From the NCBI RefSeq assembly GCF_963378075.1, contig NZ_OY726394.1, positions 4,154,001 to 4,218,000 on the forward strand: a DNA stretch of 64,000 nt, read 5' to 3'. Below the pieces are notes generated by a model that worked only from the letters and a program-made list of their open reading frames with translations, was not told where the DNA came from and did no database searches. How positions within the stretch are numbered: the first letter of the stretch is position 1; every line of letters begins with the position of its first letter. A program made the translations under genes and the position numbers. This DNA comes from Mycolicibacter sp. MU0083. Lineage in GTDB: Bacteria > Actinomycetota > Actinomycetes > Mycobacteriales > Mycobacteriaceae. Of the stretch, positions 31,845-39,432 are shown piece after piece.

Positions 31845-32174
31845 ATGAGAACCCGCCGGATCCTGTCGGTCGTCGGTGTCGTCGCCGCCATCGGTTGCGC
31901 CGCACCGGCATCGGCCGATCCCGCACCCGTCGACACCGTCTCGGCCGACGCCGCCTTTTTGGCATCGCTGCGAGCGGCCGGCCTCAACTTCGACGACGAC
32001 GGCCAGGTGATCGCCGCCGGTCACGCGGTGTGCAACCTGATCGACAACGGCGAGACGGGGTTGCACGTGGTCCGGCGCGCCAAGACGGACAATCCCGGGC
32101 TGACCATGGACGGCGCAGCGCAGTTCACCGCACTGGCCGCGAACGCCTACTGCCCGCACCAGCTGACGAAGTAG
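31845..32174 (+). CDS. DUF732 secreted protein
   Basis: The 109-residue protein has a Sec signal peptide (residues 1-24, RRILSVVGVVAAIGCAAPASA) and a DUF732 domain: DAAFLASLRAAGLNFDDDGQVIAAGHAVCNLIDNG and a second Cys close to the C-terminus (NAYCPHQ), likely forming a disulfide. DUF732 proteins are small exported mycobacterial proteins of unknown function. It starts 16 bases after the SbtA-like gene with a GAGAGG ribosome binding site. Its last codons form one arm of a terminator hairpin. Confidence 0.88.
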   Translation: MRTRRILSVVGVVAAIGCAAPASADPAPVDTVSADAAFLASLRAAGLNFDDDGQVIAAGHAVCNLIDNGETGLHVVRRAKTDNPGLTMDGAAQFTALAANAYCPHQLTK

Positions 32175-32198
32175 CCTCGCGGGTCTACTTCGTCAGCT
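32161..32198. terminator. Bidirectional terminator made from the ends of two convergent genes
   Basis: AGCTGACGAAGTAG (32161-32174) and CTACTTCGTCAGCT (32185-32198) are perfect 14-base arms around a ten-base loop. The left arm is the last codons of the DUF732 gene, and the right arm is the last codons of the leftward acyl-CoA dehydrogenase. Both proteins therefore end in Leu-Thr-Lys. The hairpin is strong and symmetrical, so it should act in both directions; no T-run follows. Confidence 0.75.
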
Positions 32199-33306
32199 CC
32201 GCGTAGCGTGCCAGGTGGGCGTCGGTGGTGCCGAACTCGTACTGAATCGCGGTGAGCCGCTTGAAGTAATGGCCGATGGCCAGCTCTTCGGTCATCCCCA
32301 TGCCGCCGTGCAGCTGGACCGCCTGCTGGCCGATGAAGCGCGCCGCGCGGCCGATGGTGGCCTTGCCCGCCGAGACCGCCCGGGCCCGGGTCGCGTCGTC
32401 GGCCTCGAGGTTGAGGATCGCCAGGTAGACGGCCGCGGCGGATTGCTCCACCTCCATGAACATGTCCACCATGCGGTGCTGCAGGACCTGGAAACCACCG
32501 ATCGGCTGACCGAACTGCTGGCGCTGCTTGCAGTATTCGACGGTGTCCGCCAAGACTTTCCGCATGCAGCCGACCGCCTCGGAGCAGACCGCCGCGGCAC
32601 CCTCGTCGCGGGCCCGAGCCAGCGACGGCCACGCCCCGCCCCGTTCGCCGAGCAGCGCATCGGCGGGCAGCCGCAGATCGGTGATGGTCACGTCGGCCGC
32701 GCTGCGGTCGTCGATGGTGCGATAGGGGTGCAGTTCGATGCCGGGGGCATCGGCCGGGGTGAGGAACAGCGAGATCCCGTCGTCGCCGGCGACCCGCGCG
32801 GTGATCAGCAGATGCGTCGCCAACGGCGCCGCCAACACGGTGATCTTCGATCCGTTGAGCACCCAGCCGGCACCGTCGGCGGCCGCGACGGTCGCCGCAT
32901 CCTGCCAGCGGTCACCGGAATCGGGTTCCGCGGCGGCCAATGCCACGATCGTGTCCCCGGCGACGATCCCGGTCAGCAGTCCGGCCGCGGCCGGACTGCC
33001 CGAACGGCGCAGCAGCCCACCGGCGACGACGACGGTGTCGACGTAGGGTTCGATCACCAGCGCGTGCCCGAGTGCCTCGGTGATGACCATGAGTTCCACG
33101 GCGCCGCCGCCGATGCCGTCGAATTCTTCGGGCAGCGTGGCACCCAGGATGCCCAGCTCGCCGGCGAAGGCCCGCCAGATCTCGGGCTGCCAACCGGCAC
33201 CGGTCTTGGCGGCCGCACGGCTGGTCTCCAGGTCGTAGCGCGCGGCCAGGAACTTGGTGATCCCGTCGCGCAGCATCTGCTGCTCATTGTTCACGTGGAA
33301 GTCCAT
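32185..33306 (-). CDS. Acyl-CoA dehydrogenase (FadE), smaller subunit type
   Basis: The 373-residue protein fits the acyl-CoA dehydrogenase fold with N-terminal helices (MDFHVNNEQQMLRDGITKFL), a beta domain and a C-terminal helical domain (QFGQPIGGFQVLQHRMVDM, VQLHGGMGMTEELAIGHYFKRL). It should use FAD to desaturate an acyl-CoA. The C-terminus lacks a YEGT-type catalytic Glu. Its ATG directly follows the stop of the next FadE on the same strand with no gap, as for mycobacterial alpha2-beta2 FadE pairs acting on steroid or other bulky acyl-CoAs. A heteromeric enzyme is therefore likely. Confidence 0.92.
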   Translation of the reverse strand: MDFHVNNEQQMLRDGITKFLAARYDLETSRAAAKTGAGWQPEIWRAFAGELGILGATLPEEFDGIGGGAVELMVITEALGHALVIEPYVDTVVVAGGLLRRSGSPAAAGLLTGIVAGDTIVALAAAEPDSGDRWQDAATVAAADGAGWVLNGSKITVLAAPLATHLLITARVAGDDGISLFLTPADAPGIELHPYRTIDDRSAADVTITDLRLPADALLGERGGAWPSLARARDEGAAAVCSEAVGCMRKVLADTVEYCKQRQQFGQPIGGFQVLQHRMVDMFMEVEQSAAAVYLAILNLEADDATRARAVSAGKATIGRAARFIGQQAVQLHGGMGMTEELAIGHYFKRLTAIQYEFGTTDAHLARYAELTK

Positions 33307-34539
33307 TTACAGCCCCAATGCCGCTTTGGCCAGAATGTTGCGCTGAATCTCGTTGCTGCCGGCGTAGATCGAGCCGGCCCGGTCGTTGAAGTACCGCAGT
33401 GGCGCCACCGCCTGCCAGGGTTCACCGGATGCATACCCGTCGGCGGGCGGCTGGTAGTCGGCGATCGGGCCGCCGGGTGCGGTGACGTGCGGCTGGTAGA
33501 TCCGGCCGCGCGGTCCGGCCGCCTCGAGGGCGAGTGCGGTCAGTTCCTGGCTCAGTTCGGTACCGAGGATCTTCAACATCGACGACGAGGCTCCGGGGTT
33601 GCGTCCCTCGGCCACCGCGGCGAGCACCTGGTATTCGAGCACCTCCAGCACTTCGGCGCGGATACGGGCGTCGGCCAGTTTGTGCATGAACGCGACGTCG
33701 TCGGCGAGCTTTCCGCCGCCGGGGCCGGGCTGGGCCTTGGCGGCGGTGGCGATCTCCTCGGCGGCGACCTGCAGGGCCGGTGCCACCGCGCCGCCGCCGC
33801 GCTCGAACTCCAGCAGGTACTTCGCGACGGTCCAGCCGCTGTCGATCTCACCGATCACATTGCTCTTGGGCACCCGGACCTCGTCGAAGAACACCTGGTT
33901 CTGGATCTCTTCGCCGGAGGTCATCACCAACGGCCGGATCTCGATACCGGGCGAGGTCATGTCGATCAGCACGAAGGTGATGCCCTGCTGCTTCTTCGCG
34001 CCGCGCGACGTGCGCACCAGGGCGAACATCCAGTTCGCCTCGCCGGCGTGGGTGGTCCAGATCTTGCTGCCGGTGCAGACCAGGTCGTCGCCGTCGGAAA
34101 CCGCCGCCATGGTCAGCGCGGCCAGGTCCGATCCGGCCTCCGGTTCGGAGTAGCCCTGGCAGAAGAACACCTCGCCGGTGAGGATCCGCGGCAGGAAGTA
34201 GTCCTTCTGCGCTTCGGTCCCGTAGCGGATGATCGCGTGCGCGACCATCCGGATGCCCATCGGCGACAGCGCGGGGGCGCCGGCCAGCGTCGATTCGCGG
34301 CTGAAGATGTAGTGCTGAGTCAAGCTCCAGTCGCAGCCGCCGTGGGCCACCGGCCAGGCGGGTGCGGCCCAGCCCCGCTCGTGCAGGATGGCCTGCCACG
34401 CCATGCTGGCCTCATGGTCGGCGTAGACGCTGGTCATCAATCGGCCCGCGCGGCGCAGTTCCGGTGTCAGCTTCTGATCGAGGAACTCGCGTACCTCGGC
34501 TTGAAAAGCTCGGTCTTCCTCCGACCACCGCAGATCCAT
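33307..34539 (-). CDS. Acyl-CoA dehydrogenase (FadE), larger subunit type
   Basis: The 410-residue protein begins MDLRWSEEDRAFQAEVREFL and has the FAD/substrate motifs FCQGYSEPEAGSDLAALTM and TSGEEIQNQVFFDEVRVP. Its C-terminus reads SIYAGSNEIQRNILAKAALGL, where MCAD-type enzymes have Glu in YEG; here Ala takes that place, so the catalytic base must be elsewhere or on the partner. ATG at 34539 is supported by GGGGAGA upstream. It precedes the smaller FadE gene with no intergenic base, so the two are co-expressed. Confidence 0.92.
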   Translation of the reverse strand: MDLRWSEEDRAFQAEVREFLDQKLTPELRRAGRLMTSVYADHEASMAWQAILHERGWAAPAWPVAHGGCDWSLTQHYIFSRESTLAGAPALSPMGIRMVAHAIIRYGTEAQKDYFLPRILTGEVFFCQGYSEPEAGSDLAALTMAAVSDGDDLVCTGSKIWTTHAGEANWMFALVRTSRGAKKQQGITFVLIDMTSPGIEIRPLVMTSGEEIQNQVFFDEVRVPKSNVIGEIDSGWTVAKYLLEFERGGGAVAPALQVAAEEIATAAKAQPGPGGGKLADDVAFMHKLADARIRAEVLEVLEYQVLAAVAEGRNPGASSSMLKILGTELSQELTALALEAAGPRGRIYQPHVTAPGGPIADYQPPADGYASGEPWQAVAPLRYFNDRAGSIYAGSNEIQRNILAKAALGL

Positions 34540-34698
34540 GTGTCTCCCCTGCCGTGCCGGCGGATAGGCGTTGTTCGCGCAGTGTAACCGCCGGGTTCGC
34601 CCCGGGCGTTCCGCGCCCGCCGCGGTGCCGCCCCGATCAAGCGGTCTGCTCATTTCGATTCGACGGACGCCCATGCGGTTGTCGGGCACCATGACATC

Positions 34699-36888
34699 GT
34701 GACCGAGTCCACTCCGGAGCCCTCAGCGCCGAAGACGGTGCACACCTTCTGCCGGTACTGCATGTGCTCGTGCGGCCTGGAGGTGACGGTCGAGGACAAC
34801 CGGATTCGCAAGATCTCCGCCGATAAGGCCAACCCGCACAGCTGGCGCGATTTCTGCGCCAAAGGGCGCACCGCCGATCAGATGGTGGCGCATCCGCGCC
34901 GGATCCTGGCGCCGATGCGCCGGGTGGGCGACACCTATGTGGAGGACACCTGGGAGGCGGCGCTGACGGACATCGCCGCCCGGATGAACGCGCTGATCGC
35001 CGAGGGCGGCCCCGACGCGATCGGCAGCTACTACGGCAACCCGTCGGGGCACTCGTCGTCGAACGTGATGTTCATGAACGCCTGGATGGACGCCATCGGC
35101 ACCAACAGTCGGTTCGCGGTGGGTTCGGTCGACCAGAACGCCCTGCACGTGGTGGCCGAGGCGATGTACGGCTCGTCGTTGATGGTGCCGGTCTCCGACG
35201 TCGACAACTGCGATTACTTCCTGCTGGTCGGCACCAATCCCGCGGTGAGCGGCTGGGTCTGGTTGGAGTCGGTGCCCGGCGGGTGGCGCCGCGCCCTGGC
35301 CCGTCAGGCGGGCGGGGCCACCATCGTGGTGGTGGATCCGATGCGCACCGAGTCCGCCGAGAAGGCCGACGTGCACCTGGCGGTTCGGCCGGGCCAAGAC
35401 TGGGCGCTGCTGTTGGCCATGGTCAAGGTGATCCTCGACGAGGGCCTCCAGCACCGGCAGGACTGTGCCGAGCTGGCGACCGGCGTCGGCGAGTTGCAGC
35501 GGCTGGTGGCCGACGCCGATCTCGACGACCTCGCGGCCCGCTGCGGCATCGACCGGGAGCTGATCGAACGCACCGCCCGGGACTTCGCCGCGGCCCGCGG
35601 AGCGATGGTGGTGACCCGCACCGGGGTGTCCCAGCATGAGGCGGGCACCGTCGGCGAATGGCTCGGTCATGTGCTCAACGTGATCACCGGCCGGATGGAC
35701 CGTCCGGGCGGACGACGGTTCGAGCCGGGTTACTTCGATGCGCTCAAGCTGGCCGAGCTGGCCAAGACCGAACCGCATCTGAGCCGGGTGGCCGGGCGCC
35801 CGATGGTCGCCGGGGCGCATGCACTGGCGGAACTGCCCGACGAGATCACCACGCCGGGGCGCGGCCAGATCAAGGCCATGCTGATCAACTGCGGCAACCC
35901 GGTGATCTCGGGCCCGGACGGCGGCAAGCTCGACCGGGCACTGGCCCAGCTCGATCTGCTGGTGGTGATCGACCTGGTGCAGCGCGAGAGTCACCGGCAC
36001 GCGCACTGGCTGCTGCCCGCTGCGCACTGGCTCGAACGCGACGACCTGATGGCGTTCACCAGCAACATGCACGACGAGCCGTATGTGCAGTACGGCGCGA
36101 AGGTGGTCGATCCCCCGCCCGGGGTGCGGCAGGAGTGGGAGATCTTCGTCGATCTGGCGTTGGCGATGCGCCGGCCGCTGTTCGGGGTGCGGGGTTTCAA
36201 CACCTTCATCCGGGCCACCCGGCGGATCGCGGCGTTGACGCGCCGGCCCGCACTGGCCTTCGGCCCGCACTGGCTCGACCGGCTGTTCGTCCGGATGTCC
36301 CGCAAGATCAACGGGCGCCGGCTGACCTGGCGGGAGTTGATGGCGCATCCGCACGGAATGGTGCTGGGGCCGCGCGAGTTCGGCCACTTCAAGGACGCGC
36401 TGCGCACCGAGGACAAGCTGGTGCACGCCGCGCCGCCGGAGTTTTTGGCCCGCACCCGGGAACTGCTGGCCGCGCCCGGTCCCGCCGCGCCGGAGGGCTA
36501 CCCGTTCCAGCTGGGCAATCGCCGGAATCGGCATTCGATGAATTCGTGGCTCAACGAACTGCCCGGCCTGCACCGCTCCGGCAAGCACAACGAGGTGCTG
36601 ATCAACGCCAAGGACGCCGCCGATCTCGGTGTCGCCGACGGCGACCTGGTGCGGGTCTTCTCACCGGTCGGCGAGATCGTGCTGGCCGCGGCGGTGTCGG
36701 AGCGGCCGCGTCGCGGCATGGTGATCGTCGACCACGGTTGGGGATCGCGGATCTTCGACCCGCGCGGTGGCCGGCAGCCGGAGTCGTTCGGCGTCAACCG
36801 CAACCTGCTGGTCGCCGGCGAGTCGGTGGATCCGCTGTCGCAGACGTCTCCGCTGAGTTCGAGCTATGTCGGGGTGGAGCGGGTCTGA
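34699..36888 (+). CDS. Molybdopterin-dependent oxidoreductase (BisC/formate dehydrogenase-like)
   Basis: The 729-residue protein has an N-terminal [4Fe-4S] site (Cys18, Cys21, Cys25 and Cys53; FCAKG), the large molybdopterin domain (residues 60-520) with YYGNPSGHSS and GTNPAVSGW, and a C-terminal molydop_binding domain (about 595-720) with FQLGNRRNRHSMNSWLNELPG and INAKDAADLGVADGDLV. It binds bis-MGD. There is no Tat signal, so it should be cytoplasmic. It starts with GTG. The position where catalytic Cys or SeCys often lies reads GSVDQN. No electron-transfer subunit is encoded nearby. Substrate unknown. Confidence 0.92.
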   Translation: MTESTPEPSAPKTVHTFCRYCMCSCGLEVTVEDNRIRKISADKANPHSWRDFCAKGRTADQMVAHPRRILAPMRRVGDTYVEDTWEAALTDIAARMNALIAEGGPDAIGSYYGNPSGHSSSNVMFMNAWMDAIGTNSRFAVGSVDQNALHVVAEAMYGSSLMVPVSDVDNCDYFLLVGTNPAVSGWVWLESVPGGWRRALARQAGGATIVVVDPMRTESAEKADVHLAVRPGQDWALLLAMVKVILDEGLQHRQDCAELATGVGELQRLVADADLDDLAARCGIDRELIERTARDFAAARGAMVVTRTGVSQHEAGTVGEWLGHVLNVITGRMDRPGGRRFEPGYFDALKLAELAKTEPHLSRVAGRPMVAGAHALAELPDEITTPGRGQIKAMLINCGNPVISGPDGGKLDRALAQLDLLVVIDLVQRESHRHAHWLLPAAHWLERDDLMAFTSNMHDEPYVQYGAKVVDPPPGVRQEWEIFVDLALAMRRPLFGVRGFNTFIRATRRIAALTRRPALAFGPHWLDRLFVRMSRKINGRRLTWRELMAHPHGMVLGPREFGHFKDALRTEDKLVHAAPPEFLARTRELLAAPGPAAPEGYPFQLGNRRNRHSMNSWLNELPGLHRSGKHNEVLINAKDAADLGVADGDLVRVFSPVGEIVLAAAVSERPRRGMVIVDHGWGSRIFDPRGGRQPESFGVNRNLLVAGESVDPLSQTSPLSSSYVGVERV

Positions 36889-36904
36889 CGCGGGCCGGGA
36901 ATAA

Positions 36905-36924
36905 AAGTAGACGCACGTATACTT
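36905..36924. promoter_or_regulatory. Imperfect palindrome overlapping a -10 element
   Basis: AAGTAGAC (36905-36912) and GTATACTT (36917-36924) match at 7 of 8 positions with a four-base spacer. TATACT (36918-36923) is a good -10 hexamer eight bases before GTG 36932, which would make a leaderless message. A regulator bound here would block the flavoprotein pair downstream. Confidence 0.5.
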
Positions 36925-36970
36925 ATTCCGGGTGACTGTGGCCGAAGCGCCGCACGGAAGGACACCCGAG

Positions 36971-37363
36971 ATGAGTTTCACCCCCGAAGAGATCGCCTAC
37001 CTGACCTCGCAGCCGCTGGCGCGCATCGCCACCGTCGACGACGACGGGCAACCCGATGTGGTGCCGGTGGGCTTCGAGTTCGACGGCACCCACATCAATG
37101 TCGGCGGCTTCCGGCCCGCCGCCACCCGCCGGCATCACAACGTCGAAGCCGGCCACGACAAGGTCGCCATCGTGATCGACGACCTCCCGTCCACCCAGCC
37201 GTGGACACCGCGCTACCTGCGGGTGTACGGCACCGCCGAGATCGTCGGCGGACCGCGGCCCTACCTGCGGATCACGCCGGAGGTGTCGTGGAGCTGGAAC
37301 CTGAGCGGGGAGCCGCTGCGCGGCCACGCCGGCATGGCGCCGCCCCGGCGCACCGAACACTGA
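36971..37363 (+). CDS. PPOX-class probable F420-dependent oxidoreductase
   Basis: The 130-residue protein fits the split beta-barrel flavin/F420-binding fold: FTPEEIAYLTSQPLARIATVDDDGQPDVVPVGFEFDG (cited here as the start of the barrel) with GGFRPAATRRHHNV and YLRVYGTAEIVGG. Members bind F420 or FMN and reduce small organic molecules. The ATG at 36971 has GGAAGGA upstream and matches the usual family start. An in-frame GTG at 36932 sits eight bases after TATACT and would add 13 residues as a leaderless product, so both starts may be used. It is followed nine bases later by another deazaflavin enzyme. Confidence 0.85.
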   Translation: MSFTPEEIAYLTSQPLARIATVDDDGQPDVVPVGFEFDGTHINVGGFRPAATRRHHNVEAGHDKVAIVIDDLPSTQPWTPRYLRVYGTAEIVGGPRPYLRITPEVSWSWNLSGEPLRGHAGMAPPRRTEH

Positions 37364-37372
37364 GGAGATCCG

Positions 37373-37828
37373 ATGAGCTTCCATTCCGCCAACGGCACCC
37401 GCGGCGCACGCCAGCCCAAAGCCGGCCGGCTGTCCCGCTGGTTCAACGCCTTCATGATGAATCGGATCCGCCGCACCGGCGGCCGGGCGATGGGTTTCGA
37501 CGCCCTGGTGCTGACCACCGTCGGCGCCAAGAGCGGCCAACCCCGCACCAACCCGGTGGGCTACTTCACCGACGGTGACGGCTGGCTGATCGTGGCGTCG
37601 GCGGCCGGCGCGCCGAAGAATCCGGCCTGGTACTACAACATCGCCGCGCACCCCGACCGGGTTCGCATCGAGCTTCGCGGGCAGCACCTCGACGTCGTGG
37701 CCACCCAGTTGCACGGCGAGGCACGCGCGCGGGCCTGGGCGAAGATCACCACCGAGGCACCGCAGTTCGCCAAGTACGAGGAGAAGACCGACCGGGAGAT
37801 CCCGGTCATCCGGCTGGCCCGGCGCTGA
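37373..37828 (+). CDS. Ddn-like nitroreductase/deazaflavin (F420)-dependent oxidoreductase
   Basis: The 151-residue protein matches the F420H2-dependent Ddn family: FMMNRIRRTGGRAMGFDALVLTTVGAKSGQPRTNPVGY, the phosphate-binding GAKSG(Q)PRTNP segment, and a central PKNPAWYYNIAAHP with conserved Trp and Tyr, then VARELRG-like VRIELRGQ. Such enzymes use reduced F420 to reduce quinones or nitro compounds. GAGGAGA before the ATG is a strong ribosome binding site. It forms an operon with the PPOX gene. Confidence 0.92.
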   Translation: MSFHSANGTRGARQPKAGRLSRWFNAFMMNRIRRTGGRAMGFDALVLTTVGAKSGQPRTNPVGYFTDGDGWLIVASAAGAPKNPAWYYNIAAHPDRVRIELRGQHLDVVATQLHGEARARAWAKITTEAPQFAKYEEKTDREIPVIRLARR

Positions 37829-37841
37829 CCGGGCTCAGCCG
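37811..37841. terminator. Two-step hairpin between convergent genes, candidate bidirectional terminator
   Basis: CGGCTG (37811-37816) pairs with CAGCCG (37836-37841), and inside this CCCGG (37818-37822) pairs with CCGGG (37829-37833) around a six-base loop. The structure spans the stop codons of the convergent F420 enzyme and NmrA-like genes, six bases apart. Confidence 0.6.
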
Positions 37842-38695
37842 AGAATCGGGTTGCGTTGCAGCCAGGCCGCGAAGTTCTCGACGCCGGGAACCAGCCTGGC
37901 GGTCCGCGCGAAATCGGCCCGGTAGGCCGGCAGCCGGGTGAACCAGCTGAACATGGTCCTGCCGTCTTCGTCGTCGCCCAGCACGTCCAGCGGCGCGGCC
38001 GCATAGTCGGTCGGGATGCCGAGTGCGGTGCCGATCGCGTCGGCCATCTGCTCGCCGGTCAGTTCGTCACCGGCGATCTCGATGGGAGCAGCGGTCGGGT
38101 CGGCGGCGTCCAGCAGTGCCGCGGCGGTCCGGCCGATATCGGCCACCGCGACCATCTGCAGCGGAATGCCGGCGGGCAGCGGCAGCGCGAGGCGCACCCG
38201 GTCCCCGTCACGGCGCACCAGGTAGCGCAGGTTCTCCATGAAGAACGTCGGCCGCAGCACGTTGAGCGGCACCAGTGGGCGCAGGTACTCCTCGACCTGC
38301 CACTTGCTGTCGAAATGCGGGATCCCCGTGCGGCGTTCGGCGCCGCCCACCGAGCTGTAGACCAGCAACGGCAGTCCGGCCGCCCGAGCGGCGTCGCCGA
38401 TGATCCGACCGTGGCGCACCTCGCCCGCGGTTCCCTCGGCGCCGCCGAAGGTCGTCATCGCGAAGGCCCCGGCGACACCGGCGAAGGCCTGTTCGATCGA
38501 CGACGGCGCGTCCAGATCGGCGGCCACCACCTCGACGCCGCGGTCGGCGAGCGCGCGAGCCGCGGCGCCGGCGGGGTTGCGGACCAGCGCACGCACGGTC
38601 CGGCCGCGCTCCAACAGGGCATCGACGGTCGCCGCGCCCTGCTGGCCGGTGGCGCCGATCACGGCCACCGGGCCCGATTTCGCTGTCGTCGACAT
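37835..38695 (-). CDS. NmrA-like NAD(P)-binding atypical SDR
   Basis: The 286-residue protein starts with the dinucleotide motif VAVIGATGQQGAATVDALLERG and has ALVRNPAG, VVAADLDAPSSIEQAF and STVGG-like VYSSVGGAE, as in NmrA/quinone reductase 2-type atypical SDRs. There is no YxxxK catalytic pair at the usual place, so it may act as a redox sensor or a quinone reductase. ATG at 38695 has GGGGAGGG upstream. It is divergent from a TetR gene, with a 134-base gap containing TAGGAT (38791-38796) as a likely -10 for the TetR gene. Confidence 0.88.
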   Translation of the reverse strand: MSTTAKSGPVAVIGATGQQGAATVDALLERGRTVRALVRNPAGAAARALADRGVEVVAADLDAPSSIEQAFAGVAGAFAMTTFGGAEGTAGEVRHGRIIGDAARAAGLPLLVYSSVGGAERRTGIPHFDSKWQVEEYLRPLVPLNVLRPTFFMENLRYLVRRDGDRVRLALPLPAGIPLQMVAVADIGRTAAALLDAADPTAAPIEIAGDELTGEQMADAIGTALGIPTDYAAAPLDVLGDDEDGRTMFSWFTRLPAYRADFARTARLVPGVENFAAWLQRNPILG

Positions 38696-38829
38696 GACCG
38701 GCCCTCCCCTTCGTCGCCCCGCCGCCCGTCGGCGGTGCTCCCGCCCACTGTGCCGCGTTTCGCACCGCTTGTCTACTTTTGCCCGTCTTATAGGATCAAC
38801 CGAATTCCGCATCCGCAGGGAGGCATGGT

Positions 38830-39432
38830 TTGACCAGGGCAGATTCCACCCCCGATGCGGTCGCCGGCACCCCGCCGGCCGAACGCAAGGGCGCCCGGAC
38901 CCGCCGGAAAATCCTGGAAACCGCCCGCGCCGTGTTCGCCGACGTCGGCTACGAGCGGGCGACCATCCGGGGTATCGCCACCGCCGCCGGCGTCGACAAG
39001 TCGTCGATCATCAAGTACTTCGGCACCAAACAACAGTTGTTCACCGAAGCGGTGACCTGGAAGATCCCCACCGCCGAAGTGATCGAGCGCGACCCCGCCC
39101 ACCTCGCCGAGAACCTGGCGCGCGGCATGTTCGACGCCTGGGCGGCCGACCCCAACGGCCCGATGGCGGTCCTGCTACGAACCAGCATGACCAGCGAGGA
39201 CGCCGCCGAGATCCTGCGCACCCGCGTCACCACCGAGGCCACCGATGCGCTCAGCAGCGCCGTCGACGGCCCCGACGCCCGCCTGCGGGCGGCCCTGTTC
39301 CAGGCGATGCTGATGGGCGTGGCCAGCCAGCGTTACCTGCTCAAGATGCCCGACCTCGCCGACGTCGACACCGACGACATCCTGCGGATCCTCACCCCGG
39401 CGCTGGAGACGCTGCTCGGCCGGCGCCGCTGA
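38830..39432 (+). CDS. TetR family regulator
   Basis: The 200-residue protein has the TetR helix-turn-helix at residues 23-68 (RRKILETARAVFADVG, then IRGIATAAGVDKSSIIKYFGTKQQLF) and a TetR_C_17-like ligand domain. The start is TTG, supported by AGGGAGG five bases upstream; no ATG or GTG fits. It is divergent from the NmrA-like gene, its likely target. Its last 41 bases overlap the end of the convergent gene 39392-40375, which is unusual here. Confidence 0.88.
   Translation: MTRADSTPDAVAGTPPAERKGARTRRKILETARAVFADVGYERATIRGIATAAGVDKSSIIKYFGTKQQLFTEAVTWKIPTAEVIERDPAHLAENLARGMFDAWAADPNGPMAVLLRTSMTSEDAAEILRTRVTTEATDALSSAVDGPDARLRAALFQAMLMGVASQRYLLKMPDLADVDTDDILRILTPALETLLGRRR

Noticed and set aside
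28103..31987. 1294-codon reverse-strand frame across the PPE and SbtA genes
   Set aside because: It runs opposite to three real genes and has low-complexity Arg/Gly/His sequence; no start signal or family feature.
34723..36588. 621-codon reverse frame in the molybdopterin gene
   Set aside because: Shadow of a gene with an intact [4Fe-4S] motif on the other strand.
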